Assembly: GCF_000720325.1 (NCBI RefSeq)
Contig: NZ_JOJM01000034.1
Coordinates: 17,292 to 81,291, forward strand
Direction: 5' to 3'
DNA length: 64,000 bases
DNA from: Streptomyces sp. NRRL B-1347
GTDB taxonomy: Bacteria > Actinomycetota > Actinomycetes > Streptomycetales > Streptomycetaceae
Positions within the stretch are counted from its first letter, which is position 1. Each line of letters opens with the position of its first letter. Below the pieces are notes generated by a model. That model was given only the letters and a program-made list of their open reading frames with translations. It did no database searches and had not been told where the DNA came from. Shown piece by piece: positions 16,899 to 26,864 of the stretch. The position numbers were made by a program, and so were the translations under genes.

Positions 16899-17906
16899 AT
16901 GCACGCCGTCCGTCTGCACGCCTTCGGTCCCGCGGAGAACCTCACGTACGAGACCGTCGAGGACCCGCAGCCCGGCCCCGGCCAGGTGCGCATCGCCGTC
17001 GCCGCGGCCGGGGTGCACCTGCTCGACACCTCGATCCGGGAGGGCGAGCAGGGCCCGCTGCCGCAGCTGCCCGAGCTGCCGACGGTGCCGGGCCGCGAGG
17101 TCGCGGGCACCGTGGAGTCCGTCGGCGAGGGCGTGGACACCGCCTGGCTCGGCAAGCGCGTCGTCGCCCACATCGGCTTCGCGCCTGGCGGCTACGCCGA
17201 GCTGACCGTGGCCGACGCCGCCCGGCTGCACGAACTCCCCGACGGACTCGGCTTCCCCGAGGCCGTGGGGCTCATCGGCACGGGCCGCACGACGATGGGC
17301 ATCCTCCAGTTCACGGAGCTCGACGCCGACTCCGTCGTCATCGTCCCCGCCGCCGCTGGCGGCATCGGCTCCCTGCTCGTGGGGTACGCCAAGCACGCCG
17401 GGGCCACGGTGATCGGGCTCGCGGGCGGCCCCGCCAAGACGGCCCGCGTCACGGCGAGCGGCGCCGACCTGGCCGTCGACTACACCGACCCGGCCTGGCC
17501 CGACGAGGTCCGCGCGTACCTGAAGGGCCTCGGCGACGGCGGCCGCACCGCGACCGTGGTCTTCGACGGGGTGGGCGGCGACGCGGGCCGCGCCGCCGTG
17601 GACCTGCTCGGACCCGGCGGTACGCACCTGGCCTTCGGCTGGTCGGAGAAGAAGGGCCCGGTGACCCTGACCGAGGAGGAGCTGACCGCACGCGGCATCA
17701 CCCAGATCAGCCCGCTCGGCGGGGCCATGCTGGAGAAGGCGGGCGGCGACAACCCCGTCCGCACCCTGGAGCTGGCCGCCCTGCGCGCCCACGAGGGCGG
17801 GTACTTCACGCCCGCCGTGCAGACCTTCCCCCTGGCCGAGGCCGCCGCGGCCCACCGCGCCCTGGAGTCCCGCGCCACGACGGGCAAGGTCGTCCTGATT
17901 CCCTGA
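16899..17906 (+). CDS. Zinc-type alcohol dehydrogenase/quinone oxidoreductase (MDR family)
   Basis: This 335-residue NADPH-dependent oxidoreductase is of the QOR/zeta-crystallin branch. The N-terminal GroES-like domain begins MHAVRLHAFGPAENL. The Rossmann domain shows AAAGGIGSLLVGYAKHAGA near 150-170, and the end is ALESRATTGKVVLIP. The catalytic zinc ligands of true alcohol dehydrogenases are not evident, as expected for quinone reductases. ATG at 16899 follows GAGGAG. It probably reduces quinones or enones during redox stress. Confidence 0.85.
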   Translation: MHAVRLHAFGPAENLTYETVEDPQPGPGQVRIAVAAAGVHLLDTSIREGEQGPLPQLPELPTVPGREVAGTVESVGEGVDTAWLGKRVVAHIGFAPGGYAELTVADAARLHELPDGLGFPEAVGLIGTGRTTMGILQFTELDADSVVIVPAAAGGIGSLLVGYAKHAGATVIGLAGGPAKTARVTASGADLAVDYTDPAWPDEVRAYLKGLGDGGRTATVVFDGVGGDAGRAAVDLLGPGGTHLAFGWSEKKGPVTLTEEELTARGITQISPLGGAMLEKAGGDNPVRTLELAALRAHEGGYFTPAVQTFPLAEAAAAHRALESRATTGKVVLIP

Positions 17907-18032
17907 GGCCCTGGTTCCCCGAGCCGCGCTTGCCCGAGTCACGGGCGGGTGGGACGGCCTGACCCGTACACGCCGTCCCACTCCGGCAAAAACCAGATGC
18001 CAGTGCGACATTCGCGAACTACCTTCCGGTTT

Positions 18033-19307
18033 ATGGACTCCGCACCCCCCAGCCCCGCCCCGTCCACCACGATCACCTTCCGCGACCTCCCCGACACCGA
18101 CCTGGACCGCGCCCTCGACCTGGTCTACCTCGCCTTCCACGAGACCCCGGAGGACGAGAAGCGCAAGCACCACCACGACCTGCTGCGCGGCTGCGAGCGC
18201 ATCGGCGCGTACGACGGGGAGACGCTGGTCGGCCTGCTTGCCGCCTTCCGGTTCACGATGTCCGTACCGGGCGGCGAACTGCCCTGCCCCAGCGTCTCCT
18301 TCGTCTCCGTCGCCCCCACGCACCGCCGCCGCGGCGTGCTCTCCGGCATGGTCGCGGCGCTGTTCGAGAGGTGCGGCGCGGACGGCCGCCCGCTGGCGGC
18401 GCTGTGGGCGTCGGAAGACGCGATCTACGGCCGCTTCGGCTTCGGCCCCGCCACGTACAACAACACCGTCGAGGTGAAGTCCGAGCGCCCCCTGGAGCTG
18501 CGGATCACCCCGGCCGAAGGCCCCCTGCGCCTGGTGGACCCGAAGGCCGCCCCCGAACTGCTCGCCGAGTACTACGACCGTACGCGCGCCGCCCGCGCGG
18601 GCCGCATCGACCGCACCGAGGCCTGGTGGCGCGAGGAGTGGATGGCCACGGAGGACGAGGACGACGACGACCTGTCGCCGCCCCGCGTCGTGGTCCTCGG
18701 CGCCCCCGACGACCCCGGCCGCGTCACCGGGTACGCCATCTACCGCACCAAGGGCCGCGACGACGCCCCCGGCCTGGTCCGCCTGGACGAGCTGGAGGCG
18801 GACTCGCCCGAGGCCGAGGCCGCGCTGTGGCGGTATCTGGCCTCGATCGACCTGACGGGCCTGATCCAGGCGTGGGGCCGCCCGCTCGACGACGCGCTGC
18901 TCCTGTTCGCGGGCGACCGCGACCAGGTCAAGGTGACGGGCCAGTACCCGGGCCTCAGGGTCCGGCTCGTCGACGTGCGCGCGGCGCTGCTCGCCCGCTC
19001 CTGGGCGGCCCCCGCCGACCTGGTCCTGGAGGTCCGCGACCCCCGGCTGCCCGCCAACGAGGGCCGCTTCCGCCTGACCGTCACCGGGGCCGCCGGCGCG
19101 GCGTGCACGGCGGCGTACGAACCGGCCGACGCCCCCGCCGACCTCACCCTCGACGTGCGGGACCTCGGCTCGGCCTACCTCGGCGGCGCGCCGCTCGTGT
19201 CCTTCGTCCGGGCCGGGATCGTCACCGAGCACACGCCGGGCGCGGCCGCCGCCCTGGACGCCGCGCTCGCGACCGCGCTGCTCCCGCACACGGTCGACTC
19301 GTTCTAG
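18033..19307 (+). CDS. Eis-like GNAT N-acetyltransferase with SCP2 domain
   Basis: This protein of about 424 residues is built like mycobacterial Eis. An N-terminal GNAT domain has the acetyl-CoA loop VSFVSVAPTHRRRGVLSGMV near residue 90. A second degenerate GNAT domain follows, then a C-terminal sterol-carrier-like domain (from about 320, ending at the conserved free C terminus near HTVDSF). ATG 18033 fits the family; in-frame starts at 17997 and 17949 exist and none has a clear ribosome site. Eis enzymes acetylate amines, including aminoglycosides; the substrate here is unknown. It converges on a small GNAT gene. Confidence 0.82.
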   Translation: MDSAPPSPAPSTTITFRDLPDTDLDRALDLVYLAFHETPEDEKRKHHHDLLRGCERIGAYDGETLVGLLAAFRFTMSVPGGELPCPSVSFVSVAPTHRRRGVLSGMVAALFERCGADGRPLAALWASEDAIYGRFGFGPATYNNTVEVKSERPLELRITPAEGPLRLVDPKAAPELLAEYYDRTRAARAGRIDRTEAWWREEWMATEDEDDDDLSPPRVVVLGAPDDPGRVTGYAIYRTKGRDDAPGLVRLDELEADSPEAEAALWRYLASIDLTGLIQAWGRPLDDALLLFAGDRDQVKVTGQYPGLRVRLVDVRAALLARSWAAPADLVLEVRDPRLPANEGRFRLTVTGAAGAACTAAYEPADAPADLTLDVRDLGSAYLGGAPLVSFVRAGIVTEHTPGAAAALDAALATALLPHTVDSF

Positions 19308-19330
19308 CCACCCTCTTCGAAGGCGCGGCG

Positions 19331-19804
19331 CTAGGACCCGAGCGCCGTCAGCGCCCCGTCGGTCAGCCGATACACCGTCCACTCGTCCTGCGGCTTCGCA
19401 CCGAGGGACTCGTAGAAGCCGATCGACGGGGCGTTCCAGTTCAGGACCGACCACTCCAGGCGCTCGTAGCCGCGCTCGACGCAGATGCGGGCCAGCTCCG
19501 TCAGGAGCGCCTTGCCGTGGCCGCCGCCGCGCGCCTCGGGGCGCACGTACAGGTCCTCCAGGTAGATCCCGTGCACTCCGCGCCAGGTGGAGAAGTTGAG
19601 GAACCACAGGGAGAAGCCGACCGGCTCGCCCGTCGCGTCGTCCTGAGCGACGTGCGCGTACGCGGCGGGCCGCTCCCCGAACAGCGCCTCGCGGAGCTGC
19701 TCCTCGGTGGCGCGCGCCTCCTGCGGCTCCTTCTCGTACGCTGCGAGCTCACGGATCAGGGTGTGGATGAGAGGGACGTCGGCCGGTGCGGCGGTACGAA
19801 TCAT
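19331..19804 (-). CDS. GNAT-family N-acetyltransferase
   Basis: This 157-residue acetyltransferase begins MIRTAAPADVPLIHTLIRELAAYE. It has the acetyl-CoA loop LEDLYVRPEARGGGHGKAL near residue 85 and the late motif WNAPSIGFYESLGAK, as in diamine/thialysine acetyltransferases (SAT1-like). That match suggests an amine or amino-acid substrate. Its start codon overlaps that of the divergent lipoprotein gene (CATG, 19802-19805). No good ribosome site is visible, so a leaderless mRNA is possible. Confidence 0.85.
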   Translation of the reverse strand: MIRTAAPADVPLIHTLIRELAAYEKEPQEARATEEQLREALFGERPAAYAHVAQDDATGEPVGFSLWFLNFSTWRGVHGIYLEDLYVRPEARGGGHGKALLTELARICVERGYERLEWSVLNWNAPSIGFYESLGAKPQDEWTVYRLTDGALTALGS

Positions 19805-21383
19805 GAACGCAGCAAGCCACGGCCGACGGCCGCGGGTCAACCGAAAAGGCCTGGCCGCGCTGCTCGCCCTCGGCTTCCTCGCGGGCTGCACCACGGGCGG
19901 CGGCACCGCCGCGCCCACCGGCGGCGCGGGCCGCGCCGTGGCGCTGAAGTTCTACGACGCCCAGGGCCACGGCACGCTCCTGTCGCCCCGCCGCGCCCGC
20001 GCCGTCACGCACGGCAGCGGCGGCTCCGACAGCGACGCCCTGGTCGACCCGCGCACCCTGCGCGTCCTCGACGACTTCCCGCTGTACGAGGACGGACCGC
20101 GGCTCCGCTTCGACCTGCCCGGCCGCGGCGGGCCCGCGGCCCTCGCCCTCAACTGGCCCACCGACCAGGGCTTCTCCACCGTCGTGGTCGACAACGGCGG
20201 CAAGGGCTTCACCCGCGGCGCCACCGTCGTCTTCAACCACGCCGCCGCCCAGGACGCCAAGCGCCGCCTGGACGAGGCCCTCGCCCTGCGCCCCTCCTAC
20301 CGCCGCTCGGCCCGCTTCACCGCCGCCTACCGCACGGCCGCGCGCGAGCTGGCCCGCGCCGACGCCGCGGACTCCGACGCGGGCCGGGGCAAGCACGGCC
20401 AGCGGGCCCTGAGCGCGGTCGACGCGGCGTACGGGCAGCTCCTGGAGGAGTACGGGCCGCGCGCCCGCCGCGAGCACGCCCCGTGGACGGGCGTGACCGT
20501 CGCCGACGGGGCCGACCCGAAGCGGTGGGCGCCGCTCGCGGGAAGTCTGACCCGCCCCGACGGCTGGGTCCGGATCGTCTTCGACCCCGACGAGGACCCC
20601 GTAGACCCCGACGATCCCCGCGCGCCCGTCCCCCGGCGCTACCGCGAGGCGGTGGCCGCCGCCCACGCCGCCGGTCTGAAGGTCCTCGGCCAGCCGGTCG
20701 ACTCCGCGTACGCCAACGGCTCCGAGCACCCCGAACTCGGCACCCGCGCGGGCTACCTGGCCCGGATCAAGCGGTACGTCGACGCGTTCCCCGACATCGA
20801 GGCCTGGGAGATCGGCAACGAGGTCAACGGCTGCTGGACGGACTCCCGCACCACCGGCGGAGGCGACTGCACGGACCGGCTCCTGCCGCCGCGCGACCGC
20901 ATGCGGCACAAGGTCGCGGACGCGGCGGCGTACGTGCGGAAGAAGCGGCCGGAGGCCGCCGTCGTCCTCACCCTGTACTGGCAGCTCGGCACGGACGCGG
21001 CCCGCTGGTCGGCGTTCACCTGGCCGCGCGCGAACCTGCCGCGCGCGGTCCGCGAGGACATCGACGTCGTGCTCCTGTCCAGCTGGATCGAGGACGCCCC
21101 GCTCGGCCTCGCCTTCGACCAGGTGCTGACGCGGCTCGCCGCCGACTTCCCCGACCAGCGCGTCGGCCTGGGCGAGCTGGGCTACTGGAACGAGGACACG
21201 TCCCGGTTCTACTGGGCCTTCGACGAGGACGACCCGGCCGCGGCCCGGCGCCGGGTCGCCCGCCGGTACTACGCGGCCGCCCTCGGCTATCCGTCGAGCG
21301 TCGGCGGCACCTTCTGGTGGTACTTCGCCCAGGAGATGCCGGGCGACGCGGGGCTGCGGGCCGCCGTGCGCGGCGCCCGCTGA
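19803..21383 (+). CDS. Putative glycoside-hydrolase-like lipoprotein
   Basis: This 526-residue exported protein has an N-terminal lipobox ending FLAGC near residue 29. The C-terminal half (about 245-520) looks like a TIM-barrel glycosidase of the clan-A type. IEAWEIGNEVNGCW carries the Asn-Glu pair of the acid/base strand, and VGLGELGYWNED carries a second Glu in the position expected for the nucleophile. The N-terminal half is of unknown type. The specific GH family is not recognised. The start shares bases with the divergent acetyltransferase gene. Confidence 0.65.
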   Translation: MNAASHGRRPRVNRKGLAALLALGFLAGCTTGGGTAAPTGGAGRAVALKFYDAQGHGTLLSPRRARAVTHGSGGSDSDALVDPRTLRVLDDFPLYEDGPRLRFDLPGRGGPAALALNWPTDQGFSTVVVDNGGKGFTRGATVVFNHAAAQDAKRRLDEALALRPSYRRSARFTAAYRTAARELARADAADSDAGRGKHGQRALSAVDAAYGQLLEEYGPRARREHAPWTGVTVADGADPKRWAPLAGSLTRPDGWVRIVFDPDEDPVDPDDPRAPVPRRYREAVAAAHAAGLKVLGQPVDSAYANGSEHPELGTRAGYLARIKRYVDAFPDIEAWEIGNEVNGCWTDSRTTGGGDCTDRLLPPRDRMRHKVADAAAYVRKKRPEAAVVLTLYWQLGTDAARWSAFTWPRANLPRAVREDIDVVLLSSWIEDAPLGLAFDQVLTRLAADFPDQRVGLGELGYWNEDTSRFYWAFDEDDPAAARRRVARRYYAAALGYPSSVGGTFWWYFAQEMPGDAGLRAAVRGAR

Positions 21384-21401
21384 CCGGTGCCCTGCACCTG
21401 C

Positions 21402-22310
21402 CTACAGCCGGCTCCCGAGCAGCCGCCGCGCCAGTTCCAGGTCCTCCTCCGGCGTCGGACGCCCGTCCTCGACCTCCCACAGCGCGTTCTGCAGCACCCG
21501 CCCCAGCGTCCACGCGAGCGCCCGCTCCCGGTCGAGGCCCAGGACCTCCGTCATCGCGTCGAAGCGCCAGCGCACGTCGTCCGGGTCGAAGAGGTTGTTC
21601 AGACCGGGCCACAGGTCGAAGCCGGGGTCGCCCGCCAGGGGCTTGGGGTCGATGGCGAGCCACGGCTCGCGGTCGGCCGCGAGGACGTTGTCGAAGTGCA
21701 GGTCCCAGTGCAGCATGCGGTCCCCGGGCTCGCCCACGACCTCGCGCACGGCGTCCGCGCACCGCGCGACGAGCGCCCGCTCCGCGGGGTCGGCGATCGC
21801 CTTGAGCGCGGCCGGGGTGTCCGCCAGCATCTGCCCGGCGATGTCGCCGAGCGTGCGCATGCCCGCGGGCGCGGGCCCCGCGGTGAGCCGTGCCAGGAGC
21901 TCCGCGAGGACGACGACGCCCCGCCGGGTCGCGTCCTTGCCGGTCTCGGCGAACCGGCTCAGCTCCCGCCCGTCACCGGCCCGTTCGAGCAGCATCGTGC
22001 CCGTGGCGGCGTCGTGGTCGAGCAGCCGTACCGCGCCGTCGCCGTCCCACACGCGAAGGGCGACCGGCTCACCCTCGGTCTCCTCGTCGAGGACCTGGAA
22101 CTTCACCACCGCCGGGGAGCCGTCGGCGCGCTCCACGGGAAGCACGAGCGCGGCCATGCCGTGCATGGAGGCGCCGACGGGATTCAGCTCCCACCGCTCC
22201 AGGGTCCGCGCGGCAAGGTCCGGCAGGCCCGCGACGAAGGCGCGGCCCGCATCCCCCGCGTACAGGTGCTGGGATTCGACCAGGGCGTCAGGGACATGGA
22301 TCTCGATCAC
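21402..22310 (-). CDS. Aminoglycoside/hydroxyurea phosphotransferase-like protein (APH(6) type)
   Basis: This 302-residue kinase-fold protein has the catalytic loop HWDLHFDNVL near residue 198 and the metal-binding AIDPKPLAGDPGFD near 215, as in streptomycin 6-phosphotransferases and hydroxyurea phosphotransferase. The N-terminal lobe shows VVKFQVLDEE with the nucleotide-binding Lys. GTG at 22310 is the only plausible start. Most chromosomal copies in Streptomyces have no proven antibiotic substrate, so resistance should not be assumed. It converges on the glycosidase-like lipoprotein gene. Confidence 0.82.
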   Translation of the reverse strand: MIEIHVPDALVESQHLYAGDAGRAFVAGLPDLAARTLERWELNPVGASMHGMAALVLPVERADGSPAVVKFQVLDEETEGEPVALRVWDGDGAVRLLDHDAATGTMLLERAGDGRELSRFAETGKDATRRGVVVLAELLARLTAGPAPAGMRTLGDIAGQMLADTPAALKAIADPAERALVARCADAVREVVGEPGDRMLHWDLHFDNVLAADREPWLAIDPKPLAGDPGFDLWPGLNNLFDPDDVRWRFDAMTEVLGLDRERALAWTLGRVLQNALWEVEDGRPTPEEDLELARRLLGSRL

Positions 22311-22374
22311 GGGCGCGACCCTACGCAGGGTGCCGCGAGGATCGCGCCCGATTAAATCCGGACACCCGGCCCGT

Positions 22375-23163
22375 TCAGGAGACCCCGGCCTTCTCCAGGA
22401 CCTTCCCGAAGTCGCCCTCGTCGTACAGGGAGTCGGCGGGCGCCTTCTCGCCGTCGATCTCGACCGTGGGCGTCCCGGAGACGCCGTCGGCGGTGAAGGC
22501 CTTCATGGCGGTGGCGACCCACGCCTTGTGCGCGTTGCCGGTCACCGCCTTCTCGAACGCGGCGTCCTTGATCCCCGCCGCCGTACCGATCTTCAGCAGG
22601 AACGCGGGCGTGAAGCCGTCGTCGCTCTCCTCGGGCTGGTTGGCGAAGAGCGCGGCGTGGAACTGCGGGTACTTGCCGGTGTCCACGGCGGCCCGCAGCG
22701 CGTTCGCGGCGTTCTTGGAGCCGTCGCCGCCGAAGTTGTTGTCGAGGAACGAGGCGATCGTGTACTCGACCTTCACGTCACCCGCGGCCAGCGGCGCGAC
22801 GAGCGCCTGCGCGCCGTTCTCCTCGAACTTCTTGCAGTAGGGGCAGCGCGGGTCCTCGTACACCTTCACCGTGTGCTTCGCCGACGGGTCGCCGACCGTG
22901 ATCACACCGCCCTTGACCTTCGTGGGCACCTTCGCGAGGTCGTTCACCGAGGCGGGCGGGACCTTGGCCGCCGGGCCGGTCTCCTGGGACGGCGACTTCT
23001 CAGCCGAACCGGACGGCGTACCGGAGGCGGACGGGGACTTCTTCCCCGTGCCCGTCCAGTCGCCGTCGCCGTCGTCGCCGGAGTCGCACCCGGTGACGAC
23101 GGCACCGAGCAGCGCGACGGCGGCCACCGAGGCGGCCACGCGCCCGGCCTTGCGTACGGCCAT
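22375..23163 (-). CDS. DsbA-family thiol-disulfide lipoprotein
   Basis: This 262-residue exported protein has a signal sequence with lipobox VVTGC near residue 28 and a Ser/Gly/Asp-rich linker. Its thioredoxin-fold domain carries the active site CPYCKKF near residue 115 with an inserted helical part, as in DsbA/thioredoxin_4 proteins. The cis-Pro region reads GVSGTPTVEIDGE. It would form or exchange disulfides in secreted proteins. ATG at 23163 follows GGAGGGC. It is divergent from the FAD oxidoreductase gene. Confidence 0.88.
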   Translation of the reverse strand: MAVRKAGRVAASVAAVALLGAVVTGCDSGDDGDGDWTGTGKKSPSASGTPSGSAEKSPSQETGPAAKVPPASVNDLAKVPTKVKGGVITVGDPSAKHTVKVYEDPRCPYCKKFEENGAQALVAPLAAGDVKVEYTIASFLDNNFGGDGSKNAANALRAAVDTGKYPQFHAALFANQPEESDDGFTPAFLLKIGTAAGIKDAAFEKAVTGNAHKAWVATAMKAFTADGVSGTPTVEIDGEKAPADSLYDEGDFGKVLEKAGVS

Positions 23164-23276
23164 GAAAAGCCCTCCAGAACTCCTGAAATCACCACGTACC
23201 GCTGAGGGCACCCGAAGTACCGGAAATCTATCCGACCCCTGCCCCGGGCTCCGCGCGCGCAGTACCCTCCCGCCCC

Positions 23277-24686
23277 ATGAGCAGCACGGACACCGTGAAC
23301 GGCGGCATCTCCTTCTGGTACGCGGACGACGGGCTCCCCGCGCCCCGCGAGCCCCTCGGCGGCGACGCGAGCGCCGACGTCTGCGTGGTGGGCGGCGGCT
23401 ACACGGGCCTGTGGACCGCGTACTACCTAAAGCAGGCGGCCCCCTACCTGCGCGTCACGGTCCTGGAGCGCAGGTTCTGCGGCTACGGCGCCTCCGGGCG
23501 CAACGGCGGCTGGCTCTACAACGGCATCGCGGGCCGCGACCGGTACGCCGCGCTGCACGGCCACGAGGCCGCCGTCCGCCTCCAGCAGGCCATGAACGAC
23601 ACGGTCGGCGAGGTCATCCGCGTCGCCGCCGCGGAGAAGATCGACGCCGACGTCCACCACGGCGGCGTCCTCGAAGTCGCGTACACACCCGCCCAGCTGG
23701 CCCGTCTGAAGGCCTTCCACGCGGCGGAGCTGGCGTACGGCGAGAGCGACCGGGTGCTGCACGGCGCGCGCGAGACCGCCGAGCGGGTGCGCGTCGCCGG
23801 GGCCGTCGGCTCGTCCTGGACGCCGCACGGCGCCCGGCTGCACCCGGTGAAGCTGGTGAAGGGGCTCGCGGCGGCCGTCGAGGCGCTCGGCGTGACCCTC
23901 CACGAGTCGACGCCGGTCACCGAGATCCGCCCCGGGCACGCCGTCACCCCGTACGGCACGGTCCGCGCCCCGTACGTGCTGCGCTGCACGGAGGGCTTCA
24001 CGGCCTCCCTCAAGGGCCAGCGCCGCACCTGGCTGCCGATGAACTCGTCGATGATCGTGACCGAGCCGCTGCCCGACGACGTGTGGGACGCCATCGGCTG
24101 GGCGGGCCGCGAGACCCTCGGCGACATGGCGCACGCGTACATGTACGCCCAGCGCACCGCGGACGGACGCATCGCCCTCGGCGGCCGCGGCGTGCCGTAC
24201 CGCTACGGCTCGAAGACCGACACGGCGGCCAACCCCGGCCGCACCGACACCGCCACCGTCGGGGCCCTGCGCGAGCTCCTGGTCCGCTTCTTCCCGCAGC
24301 TCACCGGCGTCGGCATCGACCACGCCTGGTCGGGCGTCCTCGGCGTGCCGCGCGACTGGTGCGCCACGGTCACCCTGGACCGGTCGACGGGCCTCGGCTG
24401 GGCCGGCGGGTACGTCGGCTCGGGCGTCGCCACGGCCAACCTCGCCGGGCGCACGCTGCGCGACCTGGTACGGCGGGACTCGGGGCAGGCGGGCGCGACG
24501 GAGCTGACCGGGCTTCCCTGGGTGGACCACCGGGTGCGCAGGTGGGAGCCGGAGCCGCTGCGCTGGCTGGGGGTGCACGGCCTGTACGCGGCGTACCGCG
24601 CGGCCGACCGCAGGGAGCTGACGTCGCCGACGGCGCGCACCACGCGCCTGGCCCGGCTCGCGGACCGCCTCACCGGCCGCGGCTGA
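23277..24686 (+). CDS. FAD-dependent amine/amino-acid oxidoreductase (DAO family, PuuB-like)
   Basis: This 469-residue flavoprotein has DVCVVGGGYTGLWTAYYL near residue 38 (FAD binding) and GASGRNGGWLYNGIAGR near 80, typical of gamma-glutamylputrescine oxidase and related DAO enzymes. The distal GYVGSGVATANLAGRTL near 380 is the second FAD motif. It probably oxidises an amine to an imine with hydrogen peroxide release. Start ATG 23277 gives a normal N terminus. No other polyamine genes are adjacent, so the substrate is open. Confidence 0.83.
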   Translation: MSSTDTVNGGISFWYADDGLPAPREPLGGDASADVCVVGGGYTGLWTAYYLKQAAPYLRVTVLERRFCGYGASGRNGGWLYNGIAGRDRYAALHGHEAAVRLQQAMNDTVGEVIRVAAAEKIDADVHHGGVLEVAYTPAQLARLKAFHAAELAYGESDRVLHGARETAERVRVAGAVGSSWTPHGARLHPVKLVKGLAAAVEALGVTLHESTPVTEIRPGHAVTPYGTVRAPYVLRCTEGFTASLKGQRRTWLPMNSSMIVTEPLPDDVWDAIGWAGRETLGDMAHAYMYAQRTADGRIALGGRGVPYRYGSKTDTAANPGRTDTATVGALRELLVRFFPQLTGVGIDHAWSGVLGVPRDWCATVTLDRSTGLGWAGGYVGSGVATANLAGRTLRDLVRRDSGQAGATELTGLPWVDHRVRRWEPEPLRWLGVHGLYAAYRAADRRELTSPTARTTRLARLADRLTGRG

Positions 24687-24738
24687 GCCGGGACGGCCCC
24701 TCACCGGCCGTAGCGGAAACGGTTCGGGAGGAAGGTGG

Positions 24739-24815
24739 TGGAGCCCCCTGTCGGATTCGAACCGACGACCTTCGCTTTACAAGAGCGGCGCTCTGACCAG
24801 CTGAGCTAAGGAGGC
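24739..24815 (-). tRNA. tRNA-Thr (anticodon UGU)
   Basis: Read on the minus strand, the cloverleaf has acceptor GCCTCCT/AGGGGGC, D arm GCTC...GAGC, anticodon loop CTTGTAA (anticodon TGT, codon ACA), T arm GTCGG TTCGAAT CCGAC and an encoded CCA end. The anticodon stem has one mismatched outer pair (C-A). It lies between the PuuB-like gene and msiK. Confidence 0.93.
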
Positions 24816-24958
24816 CTGCACGGGCCCCAGTGCGGCCGTGCCCGTGCAGTGTAACCAACGGGACCCCCGCCGCAGTCGAAAATCTCGTCGAAGGTCATCC
24901 TCTCCGGACTACTGACAGAGCGGTGACCAGCGGGGTAGCGTCACGGGCAGTCCGGACA

Positions 24959-24974
24959 ACTGGACTAGACCCAT
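24959..24974 (+). promoter_or_regulatory. dre-like site upstream of msiK
   Basis: ACTGGACTAGACCCAT matches the recalled DasR consensus ACTGGTCTAGACCACT at 13 of 16 positions and shares its first 13 bases with the site before nagK. It ends 51 bp before the msiK ATG. Confidence 0.58.
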
Positions 24975-25025
24975 CCTTTACTCGGATCGTCCGGCACGTT
25001 CCTGCCGGTGAAGGGGGCCCTCACC

Positions 25026-26162
<1,137 letters not shown>

Positions 26163-26212
26163 CGCCCCCCGGGGCGCGGCCGGCGCCGGGCTTCCCTGGC
26201 GTCAACCGGTCC

Positions 26213-26244
26213 GAAGGGCCCCGTGCTCAGGCACGGGGCCCTTC
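26213..26244 (+). terminator. Terminator after msiK
   Basis: A perfect 14-bp stem, GAAGGGCCCCGTGC with GCACGGGGCCCTTC, closes a TCAG tetraloop. There is no clear T tract. Confidence 0.8.
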
Positions 26245-26347
26245 GCGCGCTCCGGGACATCTCCGCGCGTTGTCGACAAATACCCCGGCACATCGGTCAT
26301 TTCGTCCGGTGTTCGTCAACATCCATTTCGCCAAACCACATTTCCCA

Positions 26348-26363
26348 TCACCCAACTGGGTGA
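26348..26363. promoter_or_regulatory. Inverted repeat upstream of the 152-residue protein gene
   Basis: TCACCCA and TGGGTGA are perfect 7-bp arms around AC, in an unusually AT-rich stretch 43 bp before the GTG at 26406. It is a possible operator or promoter-overlapping site; the regulator is unknown. Confidence 0.4.
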
Positions 26364-26405
26364 CTAAATGTCGCCAAATCATCACCTAGCGCTACCCTCA
26401 CTCGC

Positions 26406-26864
26406 GTGACGCACTCCGCCAACTACACCCAGAAGTCGCGCCGAGGCCACCGCGGCCCCGGCCGCCGCATCGGGCGCACGCTCGCCCTCGTCCTGCCGGT
26501 CGTCCTGGTGCTGTCCGGCACGCTCGCGGTCACCCGGGTCAACTGGTCCGGCAGCTCATCGGATTCGGTCCTCACCGCGTCCGCGGGCGACCTCTCCGCG
26601 CCGGCCAGGTCCCGCGGCCCCCACGACGTCCTGCGCGACCGCCTCCTCCTGGAGCTCCAGGAGAAGAACCCGGGCGTCGCCCTCACCCACCTCCAGCGGG
26701 AGGTCGACCGGCACCCGTCGCTCGCCAAGCACTGCGTGTCCATCGCCCGCGCCCTCGGCCGCGCCGCCGTCCGCGCCTACGGCCCGAGCCGCGCCCAGTC
26801 GTACGCCCGCCCGGTGTGCGACACGTCCTTCGCCACGGGCGTCGCCGCCCACCACAACAGCTGA
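26406..26864 (+). CDS. Hypothetical membrane-anchored or secreted protein, 152 residues
   Basis: Not recognised by name. A basic N terminus (residues 1-25) is followed by one hydrophobic segment (LALVLPVVLVLSGTLAV, about 26-43) and an exported domain of about 100 residues. That domain has two Cys (near 111 and 139) that could pair. The mature part is helical and basic (VLRDRLLLELQEKNPGVAL). The start is GTG 26406. It stands alone between msiK and a nucleotidyltransferase gene. Codon bias is strongly Streptomyces-like. Confidence 0.7.
   Translation: MTHSANYTQKSRRGHRGPGRRIGRTLALVLPVVLVLSGTLAVTRVNWSGSSSDSVLTASAGDLSAPARSRGPHDVLRDRLLLELQEKNPGVALTHLQREVDRHPSLAKHCVSIARALGRAAVRAYGPSRAQSYARPVCDTSFATGVAAHHNS

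Noticed and set aside
15599..17906. Carotenoid biosynthesis genes
   Set aside because: The FAD protein resembles desaturases, but no phytoene synthase or cyclase is near and the family has many other roles.
18371..21805. 1144-codon plus-strand frame
   Set aside because: Arg/Pro/Gly-rich translation typical of a shifted frame over the Eis-like and lipoprotein genes.
21402..22310. Antibiotic resistance gene
   Set aside because: The fold is that of aminoglycoside phosphotransferases, but chromosomal homologues are common and no biosynthetic cluster is adjacent, so resistance is not claimed.
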